Positions 25,232 to 33,595 of a DNA stretch of 64,000 bases are shown piece by piece. Where the stretch lies: assembly GCA_031555615.1 (NCBI GenBank), contig JAVBUF010000003.1:1-64000 (forward strand). The letters are read 5' to 3'. The stretch's first letter is position 1. Every line of letters starts with the position of its first letter. The position numbers were made by a program, and so were the translations under genes. The DNA is from UBA935 sp031555615 (GTDB taxonomy: Bacteria > Bacillota > Clostridia > Lachnospirales > Lachnospiraceae). Under the pieces are notes generated by a model. That model saw nothing but the letters and a program-made list of their open reading frames with translations. It was not told where the DNA came from and did no database searches.

Positions 25232-26956
25232 ATGCGAATATTATATAACGCAAAAGTAAAAGTAAAGTTTTTAGGATCATTTATTGTTTTGATTATTGCC
25301 ATGTTACTGGTAGGTGTATTGGGAGTGTTTTCCATGAACAGTATCAACGAGTCCAATACTTTTATTTATGAAAACAATTTCAAATCAACAGTCGCCATTC
25401 AATCCATCAATAACAATTTAAGTGATGTCCGTCTCATTACCCAATGTCTTGTGCTGGAGAATTATAAAGATGAATTCGATGCCAATATGCAAAGATTAAG
25501 CGAGATTGCTGTTACTACCAATGAATATACACAGCAGTATGAGGATTCCCTGGTGGAAGATGAAGACCGGGCATTGTTTGCCGCTTATCAGGAGGCAACG
25601 GGTAAGTACCGTACAGCCCGAGATGAGGGAATTGCCCTTGCTAAAGAAGGGAAGTATGCCGAAGCCGAAAAACACAATACCGAAGTAACTCGTCCGCTGG
25701 CTGATGCTATGGAAGCTGATATTGATGCACTGATTGCTTTTAATATGAAAGATGCGCAAAAAAATGTGGATGCAGCAGATGTTTCTTTTAACACCAGTGT
25801 TACCGAAACTTTCATTATTGTTATCGTCGCTGCCATTGCTGCTATTCTATTGGGAATCTTTATGGCCGGTATCATTACCAAGCCTTTAAATTCCGTTCGA
25901 GATGTGGCTGAAAAAATTGCCGACGGTGATCTTACGGCCGAAATACCTCCGCGGTATCTGAAGCAAAAAGATGAAATCGGTATGTTAGCTAACAATATTG
26001 AAGACATGAAACAGGGGTTGATTACCACCGTTTCCGGTATCAAGGATTCTACCCATGATCTGGGTGATCAGGTGTCTTCAACCAATCAGACCTTATCTAT
26101 ATTGCATGACCGGATCACCGATACTTCGGCCGCTACCGAAGAGCTCAGTGCCAGCATGGAAGAAACCGGTGCTTCGGCTGAAGAAATGAATGCTGCTGCC
26201 GCCGAAATCGAGCGGGCTGTGGAAACTGTTGCTGAAAAAGCCGAAGAAGGTGCCAATAAATCCGGTGAAATACATAGCCGCGCCTCCCAGTTGGGCAAAG
26301 ATGTTAATGCTTCCATCCAAAAATCAAATGCTATATTTAACGAAATTAAGATCAGTCTGGAAAAAGCTTTGGAAGATTCCAAAGCAGTTGATGAAATCAA
26401 TGCTCTTGCTGATGCTATCCTGGGCATTACCAGTCAGACCACCCTGTTGGCCCTGAATGCTTCCATTGAAGCTGCCAGAGCCGGCGAAGCCGGCAAAGGC
26501 TTCGCCGTGGTTGCCAATGAAATCAGTGCCCTGGCTGATAACTCCAAGAATACCGTTACCCAGATTCAGGCTATCACCAAGGTCGTTATGGCGGCTGTAA
26601 ATGCATTAGCCAGCAACTCCACAAACCTTTTAAACTTTGTGGCCAACGATGTTACCAAGGATTATAACGATATGCTGACTACCGCTGATTCCTATACCAC
26701 CGACGCTGTTTATGTCAGCGACCTGACCAGTGATCTGAGTGCTACTTCAGAAGAGCTTCTGGCTTCGGTACAGGTATTGATGCGGGCCATCAGTGAAGTA
26801 TCCATGGCGGCTCAGGAAGGTGCCAGAACAACTACCGTGGTAGCTGAGCAGACTACCGACATTTCGGTCAACGCTTCCACTATTGTGGAAAACATGAAGA
26901 GTACACAACATACATCCGATGAACTGGTTCATCTGGTTAATAAATTTAAACTGTAA
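25232..26956 (+). CDS. Methyl-accepting chemotaxis protein 5 of 6
   Basis: A 574-residue receptor with the array's common architecture. The sensor (FKSTVAIQSINNNLSDVRLI; VLENYKDEFDANMQRLSEIA) is unlike those of copies 1-3, and the signalling half is nearly identical to copy 4. Tip LLALNASIEAARAGEAG / KGFAVVANEI. No CheA, CheW or flagellar gene is nearby, so it must signal through components encoded elsewhere. AGGAGGAGG ribosome site. Confidence 0.95.
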   Translation: MRILYNAKVKVKFLGSFIVLIIAMLLVGVLGVFSMNSINESNTFIYENNFKSTVAIQSINNNLSDVRLITQCLVLENYKDEFDANMQRLSEIAVTTNEYTQQYEDSLVEDEDRALFAAYQEATGKYRTARDEGIALAKEGKYAEAEKHNTEVTRPLADAMEADIDALIAFNMKDAQKNVDAADVSFNTSVTETFIIVIVAAIAAILLGIFMAGIITKPLNSVRDVAEKIADGDLTAEIPPRYLKQKDEIGMLANNIEDMKQGLITTVSGIKDSTHDLGDQVSSTNQTLSILHDRITDTSAATEELSASMEETGASAEEMNAAAAEIERAVETVAEKAEEGANKSGEIHSRASQLGKDVNASIQKSNAIFNEIKISLEKALEDSKAVDEINALADAILGITSQTTLLALNASIEAARAGEAGKGFAVVANEISALADNSKNTVTQIQAITKVVMAAVNALASNSTNLLNFVANDVTKDYNDMLTTADSYTTDAVYVSDLTSDLSATSEELLASVQVLMRAISEVSMAAQEGARTTTVVAEQTTDISVNASTIVENMKSTQHTSDELVHLVNKFKL

Positions 26957-26981
26957 TCTTTATTACTATCATAATTTTAAG

Positions 26982-27027
26982 ACATCCGAATCGGATATTA
27001 ATATCCATCCGATTTGGGTGTTTTTTT
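26982..27027 (+). terminator. Intrinsic terminator after chemoreceptor 5
   Basis: ACATCCGAATCGGAT pairs with ATCCGATTTGGGTGT (one G-T pair) around an AT loop, followed by seven Ts. Confidence 0.85.
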
Positions 27028-27138
27028 ATGCCCACCTACCCTTTAGGCAGAATCAACAACATAACACCTCCTCTTCCTAGCAGCTTTTGTGACTAATTGT
27101 TTTTTTGTTAAGACCCTGTTAAGAGAAGGGGATTTTCA

Positions 27139-27167
27139 TTGACCATAAACCGTTTACATTGTATCAT
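27139..27167 (+). promoter_or_regulatory. Promoter of chemoreceptor gene 6
   Basis: TTGACC (27139-27144), 17-base spacer, TATCAT (27162-27167). Confidence 0.65.
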
Positions 27168-27227
27168 TGTATTAATCATTATCCATATAAATTATAATAA
27201 ATAAAATGGAACAACGGAGGTAAGATA

Positions 27228-28952
27228 ATGAAATTTCTGTATAACATGAAAGTAAAAGTCAAATTTTTGGGTTCCTTTTTCCTGCTCATTATTGCTATGA
27301 TCGCAGTAGGAATTTTGGGCATATCCGGAATGAACACCATCAACACCGCCAATAACTTTGTATACGAAAACAACTACAAATCGACTGTCTCGATAGAAAC
27401 ATTCAATGCCGGATTAAGCGATGTCCGTCAGGTCACTCAAAAGCTGGTAAATGCTGCCAATGCTTCAAAAATTGATACCGTGCTGGCTGAGATTGACAAG
27501 TATGCCGCTTTCAATAACAATGCAATGGCCGAATATAAGGATTCTATTGTAACCGATGAAGATCAGGCTCTCTACGACCAACTGACCAAAGCTCTGGCTG
27601 ATTACCGCGTCCTGCGGAATAATCTGGTGGAAATGGTTAAAAGCGGAGATTATACTCAGGCTAATACATATAATGCTGAAACCGTTGATCCTTCCTGTCA
27701 GATCGTTCAGGATCTGATTGACGATACCATTGCTTACAATCAGCATGATGCCCAAAATAATGTAGATATTGCTCAAAATGAGTTTGAAAGCAGTACAATG
27801 TTAACTATCGTTATTTTGATTATCTCTGCTTTATTAGCTGTTTTAATAGGCCTTGTTATGGCTAATGTGATTACCAAACCTTTAAATGCGGTGCGTGATG
27901 TTGCCGAAAAAATTGCTGATGGCGATTTACGGGTTAAACTGGCTGATCGTTTCCTGCAGCAAAAAGATGAAATCGGTATGCTGGCCAACAACATTGAAGA
28001 TATGAAACTGGGATTGATACATACCGTTTCCGGCATCAAACATTCTTCTGATGATCTTGGCAATCAGGTGACCTCAACCAATGAAACCCTGACTACCCTG
28101 AATGATCGTATCAGCGATACCTCCGCCGCTACCGAAGAACTCAGTGCGGGCATGGAAGAAACCGGTGCTTCTGCCGAAGAAATGAATGCTACCGCCTCTG
28201 AAATTGAACGGGCCGTGGAAACCGTAGCCGAGAAGGCCGAAGAAGGGGCCTCCAAATCCAGCGAAATTCATTCCAGAGCTGCTAATTTGGGAAAAAATGT
28301 AAATGAATCTATTCAAAAATCAAATTCCATATTTAATGAAATAAAGGTAACACTGGAAAAAGCTCTGGATGATTCCAAGGCCGTTGACGAAATCAATGCA
28401 CTGGCTGATGCCATTTTGGGTATTACCAGTCAGACCACCCTGTTAGCATTGAACGCCTCTATTGAAGCCGCCAGGGCCGGTGAAGCTGGAAAAGGATTTG
28501 CTGTTGTGGCTAATGAAATCAGTGCATTAGCAGATAATTCCAAGAACACCGTTACACAGATACAAGCTATAACCAAGGTTGTTATGAATGCGGTAAACGC
28601 TTTGGCAAACAGTTCCACCAATCTGTTGAATTTCGTAGCCAACGATGTTACCAAGGATTACAATGACATGCTGGCAGCCGCTGATTCCTATACCACCGAT
28701 GCTGTTTATGTCAGTGATATGACCAACGATCTGAGTGCTACCTCCGAAGAGCTTTTGGCTTCTGTGCAAGTTCTGATGCGAGCCATCACGGAAGTATCCG
28801 CTGCCGCGCAGGAAGGAGCCAAAACCACTTCCATCGTGGCTGAACAAACCACTGATATTTCTGCAAACGCTTCCGTTATTGTTGATAATATGAAACAAAC
28901 TCAGGGCACCTCTGATGAACTGGTAAATCTGGTAAATAAATTCCAACTTTAA
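27228..28952 (+). CDS. Methyl-accepting chemotaxis protein 6 of 6
   Basis: A 574-residue receptor. Sensor about residues 34-188 (NNFVYENNYKSTVSIETFNA; VNAANASKIDTVLAEIDKYA) is distinct from the others. HAMP starts ITKPLNAVRDVAEKIADGDL and continues with RVKLADRFLQQ, where the others have an EIPxRYL-type stretch. The tip is the array consensus. The last gene of the array; behind it a bidirectional hairpin separates it from the corA remnant. Confidence 0.95.
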   Translation: MKFLYNMKVKVKFLGSFFLLIIAMIAVGILGISGMNTINTANNFVYENNYKSTVSIETFNAGLSDVRQVTQKLVNAANASKIDTVLAEIDKYAAFNNNAMAEYKDSIVTDEDQALYDQLTKALADYRVLRNNLVEMVKSGDYTQANTYNAETVDPSCQIVQDLIDDTIAYNQHDAQNNVDIAQNEFESSTMLTIVILIISALLAVLIGLVMANVITKPLNAVRDVAEKIADGDLRVKLADRFLQQKDEIGMLANNIEDMKLGLIHTVSGIKHSSDDLGNQVTSTNETLTTLNDRISDTSAATEELSAGMEETGASAEEMNATASEIERAVETVAEKAEEGASKSSEIHSRAANLGKNVNESIQKSNSIFNEIKVTLEKALDDSKAVDEINALADAILGITSQTTLLALNASIEAARAGEAGKGFAVVANEISALADNSKNTVTQIQAITKVVMNAVNALANSSTNLLNFVANDVTKDYNDMLAAADSYTTDAVYVSDMTNDLSATSEELLASVQVLMRAITEVSAAAQEGAKTTSIVAEQTTDISANASVIVDNMKQTQGTSDELVNLVNKFQL

Positions 28953-28963
28953 ATATCTGCATG

Positions 28964-28996
28964 TAAAATGGCTGTATCGCTACAGCCATTTTTTTA
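28964..28996. terminator. Bidirectional intrinsic terminator after chemoreceptor 6
   Basis: AAAATGGCTGTA pairs with TACAGCCATTTT across TCGC, with a T-run on the plus strand and the corA-remnant stop codon (28994-28996) at its edge. Confidence 0.85.
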
Positions 28997-29175
28997 TTTT
29001 AAAATTATATAAATGATCAAACTCACCAACACCATGCTCCCCAATGCTATTGGATATCCCAGACGCCAGTGCAGCTCCGGCATATTGACAAAGTTCATGC
29101 CATAGATACCGGTTATTACCGTAAGCGGTCCAAAAAACAAAGTCAGGGTCGTCAGCTTATTAATAATATTATTGT
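28994..29175 (-). pseudogene. C-terminal remnant of a CorA-family metal ion transporter
   Basis: About 60 codons ending at TAA 28994-28996. Translation gives the CorA ending: NKLTTLTLFFGPLTVITGIY, the selectivity motif GMN in YGMNFVNMPELHWRLGYP, then a last membrane helix ALGSMVLVSLIIYIILK. The N-terminal soluble domain and the start are absent; homology stops abruptly near 29175 where unrelated sequence begins. It is the 3' fragment of an inactivated gene, cut by insertion or deletion. Confidence 0.85.
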
Positions 29176-29335
29176 GTGGGTGCCATCTGAGATTCGTTCC
29201 TGTTCCCTATCCTACGCTTAAACACCATTGTTAGCCTTTGGTGTTCCAAGGACTTGGTACTGGCGACTTGCCAGGTCTTACCAGACTGGGTTCCCACCAG
29301 TTATATATTTGGCATCCTAAACTTGGAGGGTTTTC
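29176..29335. other. Unidentified hairpin-rich sequence, possible mobile-element end
   Basis: About 160 bases join the corA remnant to the HAD gene. They contain short inverted repeats such as CTGGCgacttGCCAG (about 29258-29272) and no convincing frame. The abrupt loss of corA homology at its left end suggests the end of a former insertion element, perhaps of the IS200/IS605 kind, but no element was recognised. Confidence 0.35.
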
Positions 29336-29338
29336 ATT

Positions 29339-29962
29339 TCACAGCTTAGACATTGTGACCATATTTAATTTTTTCTCCAGCTCCTGTTCAGCCTGATGAT
29401 AACTGTTAAACCAAATTCCGTCCATTCCCAAATCTACTGCCGCGGCAATATTACGCTCCAGATCATCTATAAAGATGCATTCCCCGGGATCCAAAGCGAA
29501 GCGTTCCAGAAAAAGCTGATATATTTTTGCTTCCGGCTTTTGGGTCTTAACCTGATATGATAGAACCGCTCCGTCAACGAGGTCCAAAAAGGGCAGCCGG
29601 TTCTTACAATCACATATCACTTTTTCTCCGATATTGGATAGAATATAAACGGAATATCCTCTCCCTTTTAATTCCTCCACCCATGGAACCGCATAATCAT
29701 AAAGCTCCAAAATACCACTGACATCGGTAAATACCCTGTCTATTTCCATCTCAATAGACGGATCGTATTCTTTAAATCCCCGAATGATTTCTTCCGTGCT
29801 CATATTGCCCTGATCGATTTCATACCACAACCGATTTTTGACAGTCGCGGCCGCCAGCTTATCAAAGACTTCTTCCGAAAATCCAAAGCTTTTATAGAAA
29901 TCCTCCCAGACAAATCCCGCCAAAACATTTCCGATATCAAATACAATATTTTTAATCATCAT
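29339..29962 (-). CDS. HAD-superfamily hydrolase (subfamily IA)
   Basis: A 207-residue phosphatase-like protein. Motif I is IVFDIGNVLAGF (the usual second Asp is Asn-containing: DIGN), motif II is VYILSNIG, the lysine of motif III lies in QVKTQKPEAKIYQLFLERF, and motif IV is ECIFIDDLERNIAAA. The DxGN form of motif I is common in YihX/epoxide-hydrolase-like HAD proteins, which dephosphorylate sugar phosphates such as glucose-1-phosphate. It stands alone, 51 bases downstream of the helicase gene. Confidence 0.88.
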   Translation of the reverse strand: MMIKNIVFDIGNVLAGFVWEDFYKSFGFSEEVFDKLAAATVKNRLWYEIDQGNMSTEEIIRGFKEYDPSIEMEIDRVFTDVSGILELYDYAVPWVEELKGRGYSVYILSNIGEKVICDCKNRLPFLDLVDGAVLSYQVKTQKPEAKIYQLFLERFALDPGECIFIDDLERNIAAAVDLGMDGIWFNSYHQAEQELEKKLNMVTMSKL

Positions 29963-30013
29963 TACATTTCCTTTCCGTATTTACTCTTTAACATCTGTAA
30001 GACATATATTACA

Positions 30014-32206
30014 CTATATATCCTCTTTCAGACCATCAAAATCCAGGTAATCCTCAATAAATTGCTTACGCAGTAAATTTAGCGGGATAAATTCATTATA
30101 TTTTCCTCTTATCTGCACATCATCCGGCAGGGGGAGCTCATACAAATCCAGATCAGATGTGATAATATCATGGATAATGGCTTCCAGTTCCGCCAGGCTT
30201 CCCTGAAAATTGACTTCCAGATACACACTGGTCATCCACGGCAGTCTGCTTTTAATTTTCCGTTGTTTCAGCGCATAATGCAGGGTCAGCAGCTGCCTGG
30301 TGCCGATCCAGGGGAAAATCGCATATTTTATATCAGAAAGAGGGGTTACCATATGATCTAAAATACCGCTGTTTCTGGAAATAAACTGAATTTCCGTAAG
30401 CCGCTCATTGCAGCGGCCGCTTAGATAGGGATACCCCGGTTCTCCCAGCAGGATGCTGCGCATTTTACGGACAAGCACCGTATGAAGTTCAGCATCAAAA
30501 TCCACATCCCAGTCAACTACCGAAATACCGGGCACATTTTTCACAAAAAGGACCTTGGAGTTTATATTCACATCCACTGTTTCCCAGGTCATTCCGGCCA
30601 GGGCAAAGCGAATACCCACCGGATATATTTTATCCACTGTACCGATGGTGCGGTTCTCATCCTTTACCAGAAAATATTCCGTGGATAAAAACACCGTCAG
30701 AAAATGAAAACTGTTAACGATCTTTTCCCCTTCCCTGCCGATCACCAGGCCTCCATGCTCGGTGCGCTGTAAATGCTCAATATTGATCAAATGGTTCAGT
30801 AACTGTTTATAATCCTCCTGGGAAATATGCTCAAAACACCCCAGTGACAGGATGGTCTGCGCCAGACCGGCCGGTGAAAGTTCCCCATTGCTTTTCAGAT
30901 AACTCATAGTCTGATGATACAGCAAATTATAAGCATGATGATGCGGATAGATGGGTTCGATCCAATGATCTTTGGTATATAGTTCAATAATCGCAATGGT
31001 TCGGATAAAATCCCAATTAATGGGACCTAAGGTATCCCCCGGATTGATTTTTACATCCTCCACAAAGGTAAACAGCAACTGCGGAACCTGTCCCCTGCGG
31101 CCGCAGCGGCCTAATCGCTGGGCGAAGCCGGATACCGAGTAGGGGGTGCCGATCTGGACTGCCTGATCCAGAGAGCCGATATCAATACCCAGCTCTAAGG
31201 TTACAGTGGCACCGGTGACAATCTTCTCATCCGCCGATTTCATCTCATCCTCGGTATTTTCCCGCAATAAGGAGGACACATTTCCATGGTGAACACGATA
31301 TACATCAGGGGCTTTATGTTTTAAGGCAATTTCTTTTAAGTTAGCAATTACAAGCTCCGTCTCTTCACGGCTATTGGTAAAGATAATGGTTTTTTTATCC
31401 AGCGTCATCTGAAACAGATATTCATAATGCTCCCTTTCGCCGATATTACCAACTGTGGAAATGGTGTTGTCCCTGCTGTTCATGTCAGCCTTGGCAGCTT
31501 CTTCCGGGGTATTTGCAAAACGCTCCACGTGCAGCTTTACACGCTTCTTGCCTTCTTCTGTAACAGGCGCCGCACACTTCCTGCAGGTTCCGGTATTCAG
31601 CCAATTTTGAGCCAGCGATACATCACCCAAGGTAGCCGACAATCCAATCCGCCTGGGAATCACACCGGTGAGCTTCTGTAACCGCTCCAGTACACAAAGA
31701 AGCTGAACGCCTCGCACATCACGCATAAATTGATGGACTTCATCAATGATAATATATCGTAAGTCCGCAAACATCTTCAGGCAGGCACCACGCTTATTGG
31801 TAATCAGGCTTTCCAAGGATTCCGGGGTGATCTGAATGATGCCTTCGGGATGGTTCATTAATTTATTCTTCTGGGTCTGTGAGGCATCACCATGCCACTT
31901 GCAGACCGGTATATTGGAATCCAGAAGCAACTGTTCCAAACGCTTGAATTGATCGTTAATTAAGGCTTTTAAAGGCGAAATATACATGATCCCTACGGAA
32001 TGGGAAGGCTGCTCGTACAAGTGAGTCAGCACCGGTAAAAAAGCCGCCTCCGTTTTACCCGAAGCGGTACCGGAAGATAACAGCAGATTGTCATCACTGT
32101 CAAATATCACCTCGCAGGCGGCGATCTGTATTCCCCGCAGTTCTTCCCATTTGTTTTGATAGATAAAATCCTGTATAAAAGGTGCCAGCCGGTAAAATGT
32201 ATCCAT
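30014..32206 (-). CDS. Lhr-like superfamily 2 DEAD/DEAH helicase
   Basis: A 730-residue helicase. Motif I is LLSSGTASGKTEAAFLPVLT (about residues 37-56), Ia-Ib SPLKALINDQFKRLEQL, motif II IIIDEVHQF (DEVH), motif III GLSATLGD, and motif VI AQRLGRCGRRGQVP. A 260-residue C-terminal part with no recognised domain follows. It lies 72 bases downstream of a DUF2791 ATPase gene and is probably co-transcribed with it and the TerB-like gene. Within this three-gene set it would supply DNA or RNA unwinding. The partner genes, not the helicase itself, are what suggest a defence or stress role. Confidence 0.9.
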   Translation of the reverse strand: MDTFYRLAPFIQDFIYQNKWEELRGIQIAACEVIFDSDDNLLLSSGTASGKTEAAFLPVLTHLYEQPSHSVGIMYISPLKALINDQFKRLEQLLLDSNIPVCKWHGDASQTQKNKLMNHPEGIIQITPESLESLITNKRGACLKMFADLRYIIIDEVHQFMRDVRGVQLLCVLERLQKLTGVIPRRIGLSATLGDVSLAQNWLNTGTCRKCAAPVTEEGKKRVKLHVERFANTPEEAAKADMNSRDNTISTVGNIGEREHYEYLFQMTLDKKTIIFTNSREETELVIANLKEIALKHKAPDVYRVHHGNVSSLLRENTEDEMKSADEKIVTGATVTLELGIDIGSLDQAVQIGTPYSVSGFAQRLGRCGRRGQVPQLLFTFVEDVKINPGDTLGPINWDFIRTIAIIELYTKDHWIEPIYPHHHAYNLLYHQTMSYLKSNGELSPAGLAQTILSLGCFEHISQEDYKQLLNHLINIEHLQRTEHGGLVIGREGEKIVNSFHFLTVFLSTEYFLVKDENRTIGTVDKIYPVGIRFALAGMTWETVDVNINSKVLFVKNVPGISVVDWDVDFDAELHTVLVRKMRSILLGEPGYPYLSGRCNERLTEIQFISRNSGILDHMVTPLSDIKYAIFPWIGTRQLLTLHYALKQRKIKSRLPWMTSVYLEVNFQGSLAELEAIIHDIITSDLDLYELPLPDDVQIRGKYNEFIPLNLLRKQFIEDYLDFDGLKEDI

Positions 32207-32278
32207 ATAATTTCCTCATTCCAACTATATTTGTAACTATCTGCAACTATTCGAACCAAGTTGGAAAACTGTTGGTTC

Positions 32279-33595
32279 CTAGATTTCAAACTCCTGGAAA
32301 TCACTGTGTATTTCCTCTTCGTTCAAACCACCCTTGGCCATTTCAAAGCTGTTGCTGCCCAAAATCCCAGCAATGCTTTTCTGGGGATTTTGATGGAGAA
32401 TATTAATCAGTTCAATAAAGTCACGAATAATCTCCCGGGGTGTAATATGGGTCTCGGCTCCCACCCGATTGTATTCTACCGTCAGGAAATAAAGGAAATC
32501 ATCATGCTTCATGATGGGCTGATACTGATATAGCTGGGCATGAATGGACTGAATTTTTTCAATCAAGACATACATTTCTTCCTGGGTCAGCATTTGCAGC
32601 CGGATAATAGGGGCTGTCAAATCTTTCATATCCTCGGTGGCAAAATGCCCTTCCGCCAGACGGGAGCGCAATGCTTCATAGCTGAAAACGCCTTTGTATT
32701 TGTCCTCGATACATTGCGGCGTGCCGCCCATCAGGAAGCCGAAATGTTTGGCTTTTCCCTGCAGGACGTCATTATACATGGTTAAAATCTTTTCATAATT
32801 ATTTTGCCTGGTAATGGAATTGGGAATCTTGAAAATATTAACCAGTTCATCAATGATGACCAGAAGCCCCTTATATCCTGCGCCCACTAAAAAAGCGGCA
32901 AAAATTTTCAGGAAATCATACCAGGTTTCGTCGGTCACAATAAAGTTAATGCCCAAGTCCTCTTTGGCTTCCTTGCGGGTGGTGTATTCACCCCGAAACC
33001 ACTTTAATACATTGGATTTCCGGGCCGTATCATCCTCACGGTAAGCCTGCCAGTACAGAGCAATGGCCCGGGCAAATTCAAATCCGTTGACCATCCCTTC
33101 CAGGGAACCGGCTACGGCATAGATCTGCCTTTCCACCAGACGGTTAAACTCTTCGCCTTCTGCATCGGACTCCATTTTCACAGATGCCTGGATTCCGGAT
33201 ATCCACTTTTCCAGTATTAATGGCAAGGCACCGCCATCGGGTTTGGATTTGGTGGAAAGATTCTGAATCAGTTCTTTATAGGTGGCCAGTCCCTGGCCTT
33301 TGGTTCCTGCAAAGCGCCGTTCCGGGGACAGGTCGGCATCTACCACCGCAAAACCCTTGGCAGTGGCATAATTGCGTATGGTTTGCAGTAAAAAGCTTTT
33401 TCCGCTGCCGTATTTTCCCACGATAAAACGGAACGAGGCACTGCCCTCTTCGATCAGTTCGATATCATGCAGGATGGCTGAAATTTCCTGAGCCCGCCCC
33501 ACGGTAATATATTCCAGCCCCACCCGAGGTACAACCCCGCCTTTTAATGCATTGATTAATATATTGGCAATTCTTGAGGGTACTTTATTTTCCAT
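32279..33595 (-). CDS. DUF2791-family ATP-binding protein (BrxC/BrxD-like)
   Basis: A 438-residue P-loop ATPase. The N-terminus (PSRIANILINALKGGVVPRV, then GLEYITVGRAQEISAI) and Walker A FRFIVGKYGSGKSFLLQTIR (about residues 55-74) match the BREX-associated ATP-binding family; Walker B is KGLLVIIDELVNIFKI (about residue 245-260). Proteins of this family occur in BREX phage-resistance clusters and also outside them. No BREX methylase (PglX), PglZ or BrxL gene is present here. The start overlaps the TerB-like gene end by 11 bases, so production of the two is coupled. Confidence 0.88.
   Translation of the reverse strand: MENKVPSRIANILINALKGGVVPRVGLEYITVGRAQEISAILHDIELIEEGSASFRFIVGKYGSGKSFLLQTIRNYATAKGFAVVDADLSPERRFAGTKGQGLATYKELIQNLSTKSKPDGGALPLILEKWISGIQASVKMESDAEGEEFNRLVERQIYAVAGSLEGMVNGFEFARAIALYWQAYREDDTARKSNVLKWFRGEYTTRKEAKEDLGINFIVTDETWYDFLKIFAAFLVGAGYKGLLVIIDELVNIFKIPNSITRQNNYEKILTMYNDVLQGKAKHFGFLMGGTPQCIEDKYKGVFSYEALRSRLAEGHFATEDMKDLTAPIIRLQMLTQEEMYVLIEKIQSIHAQLYQYQPIMKHDDFLYFLTVEYNRVGAETHITPREIIRDFIELINILHQNPQKSIAGILGSNSFEMAKGGLNEEEIHSDFQEFEI

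Noticed and set aside
30950..30970. tRNA-like T-loop sequence GGTTCGATCC
   Set aside because: It lies inside the helicase coding region and no acceptor, D or anticodon stem can be drawn around it.
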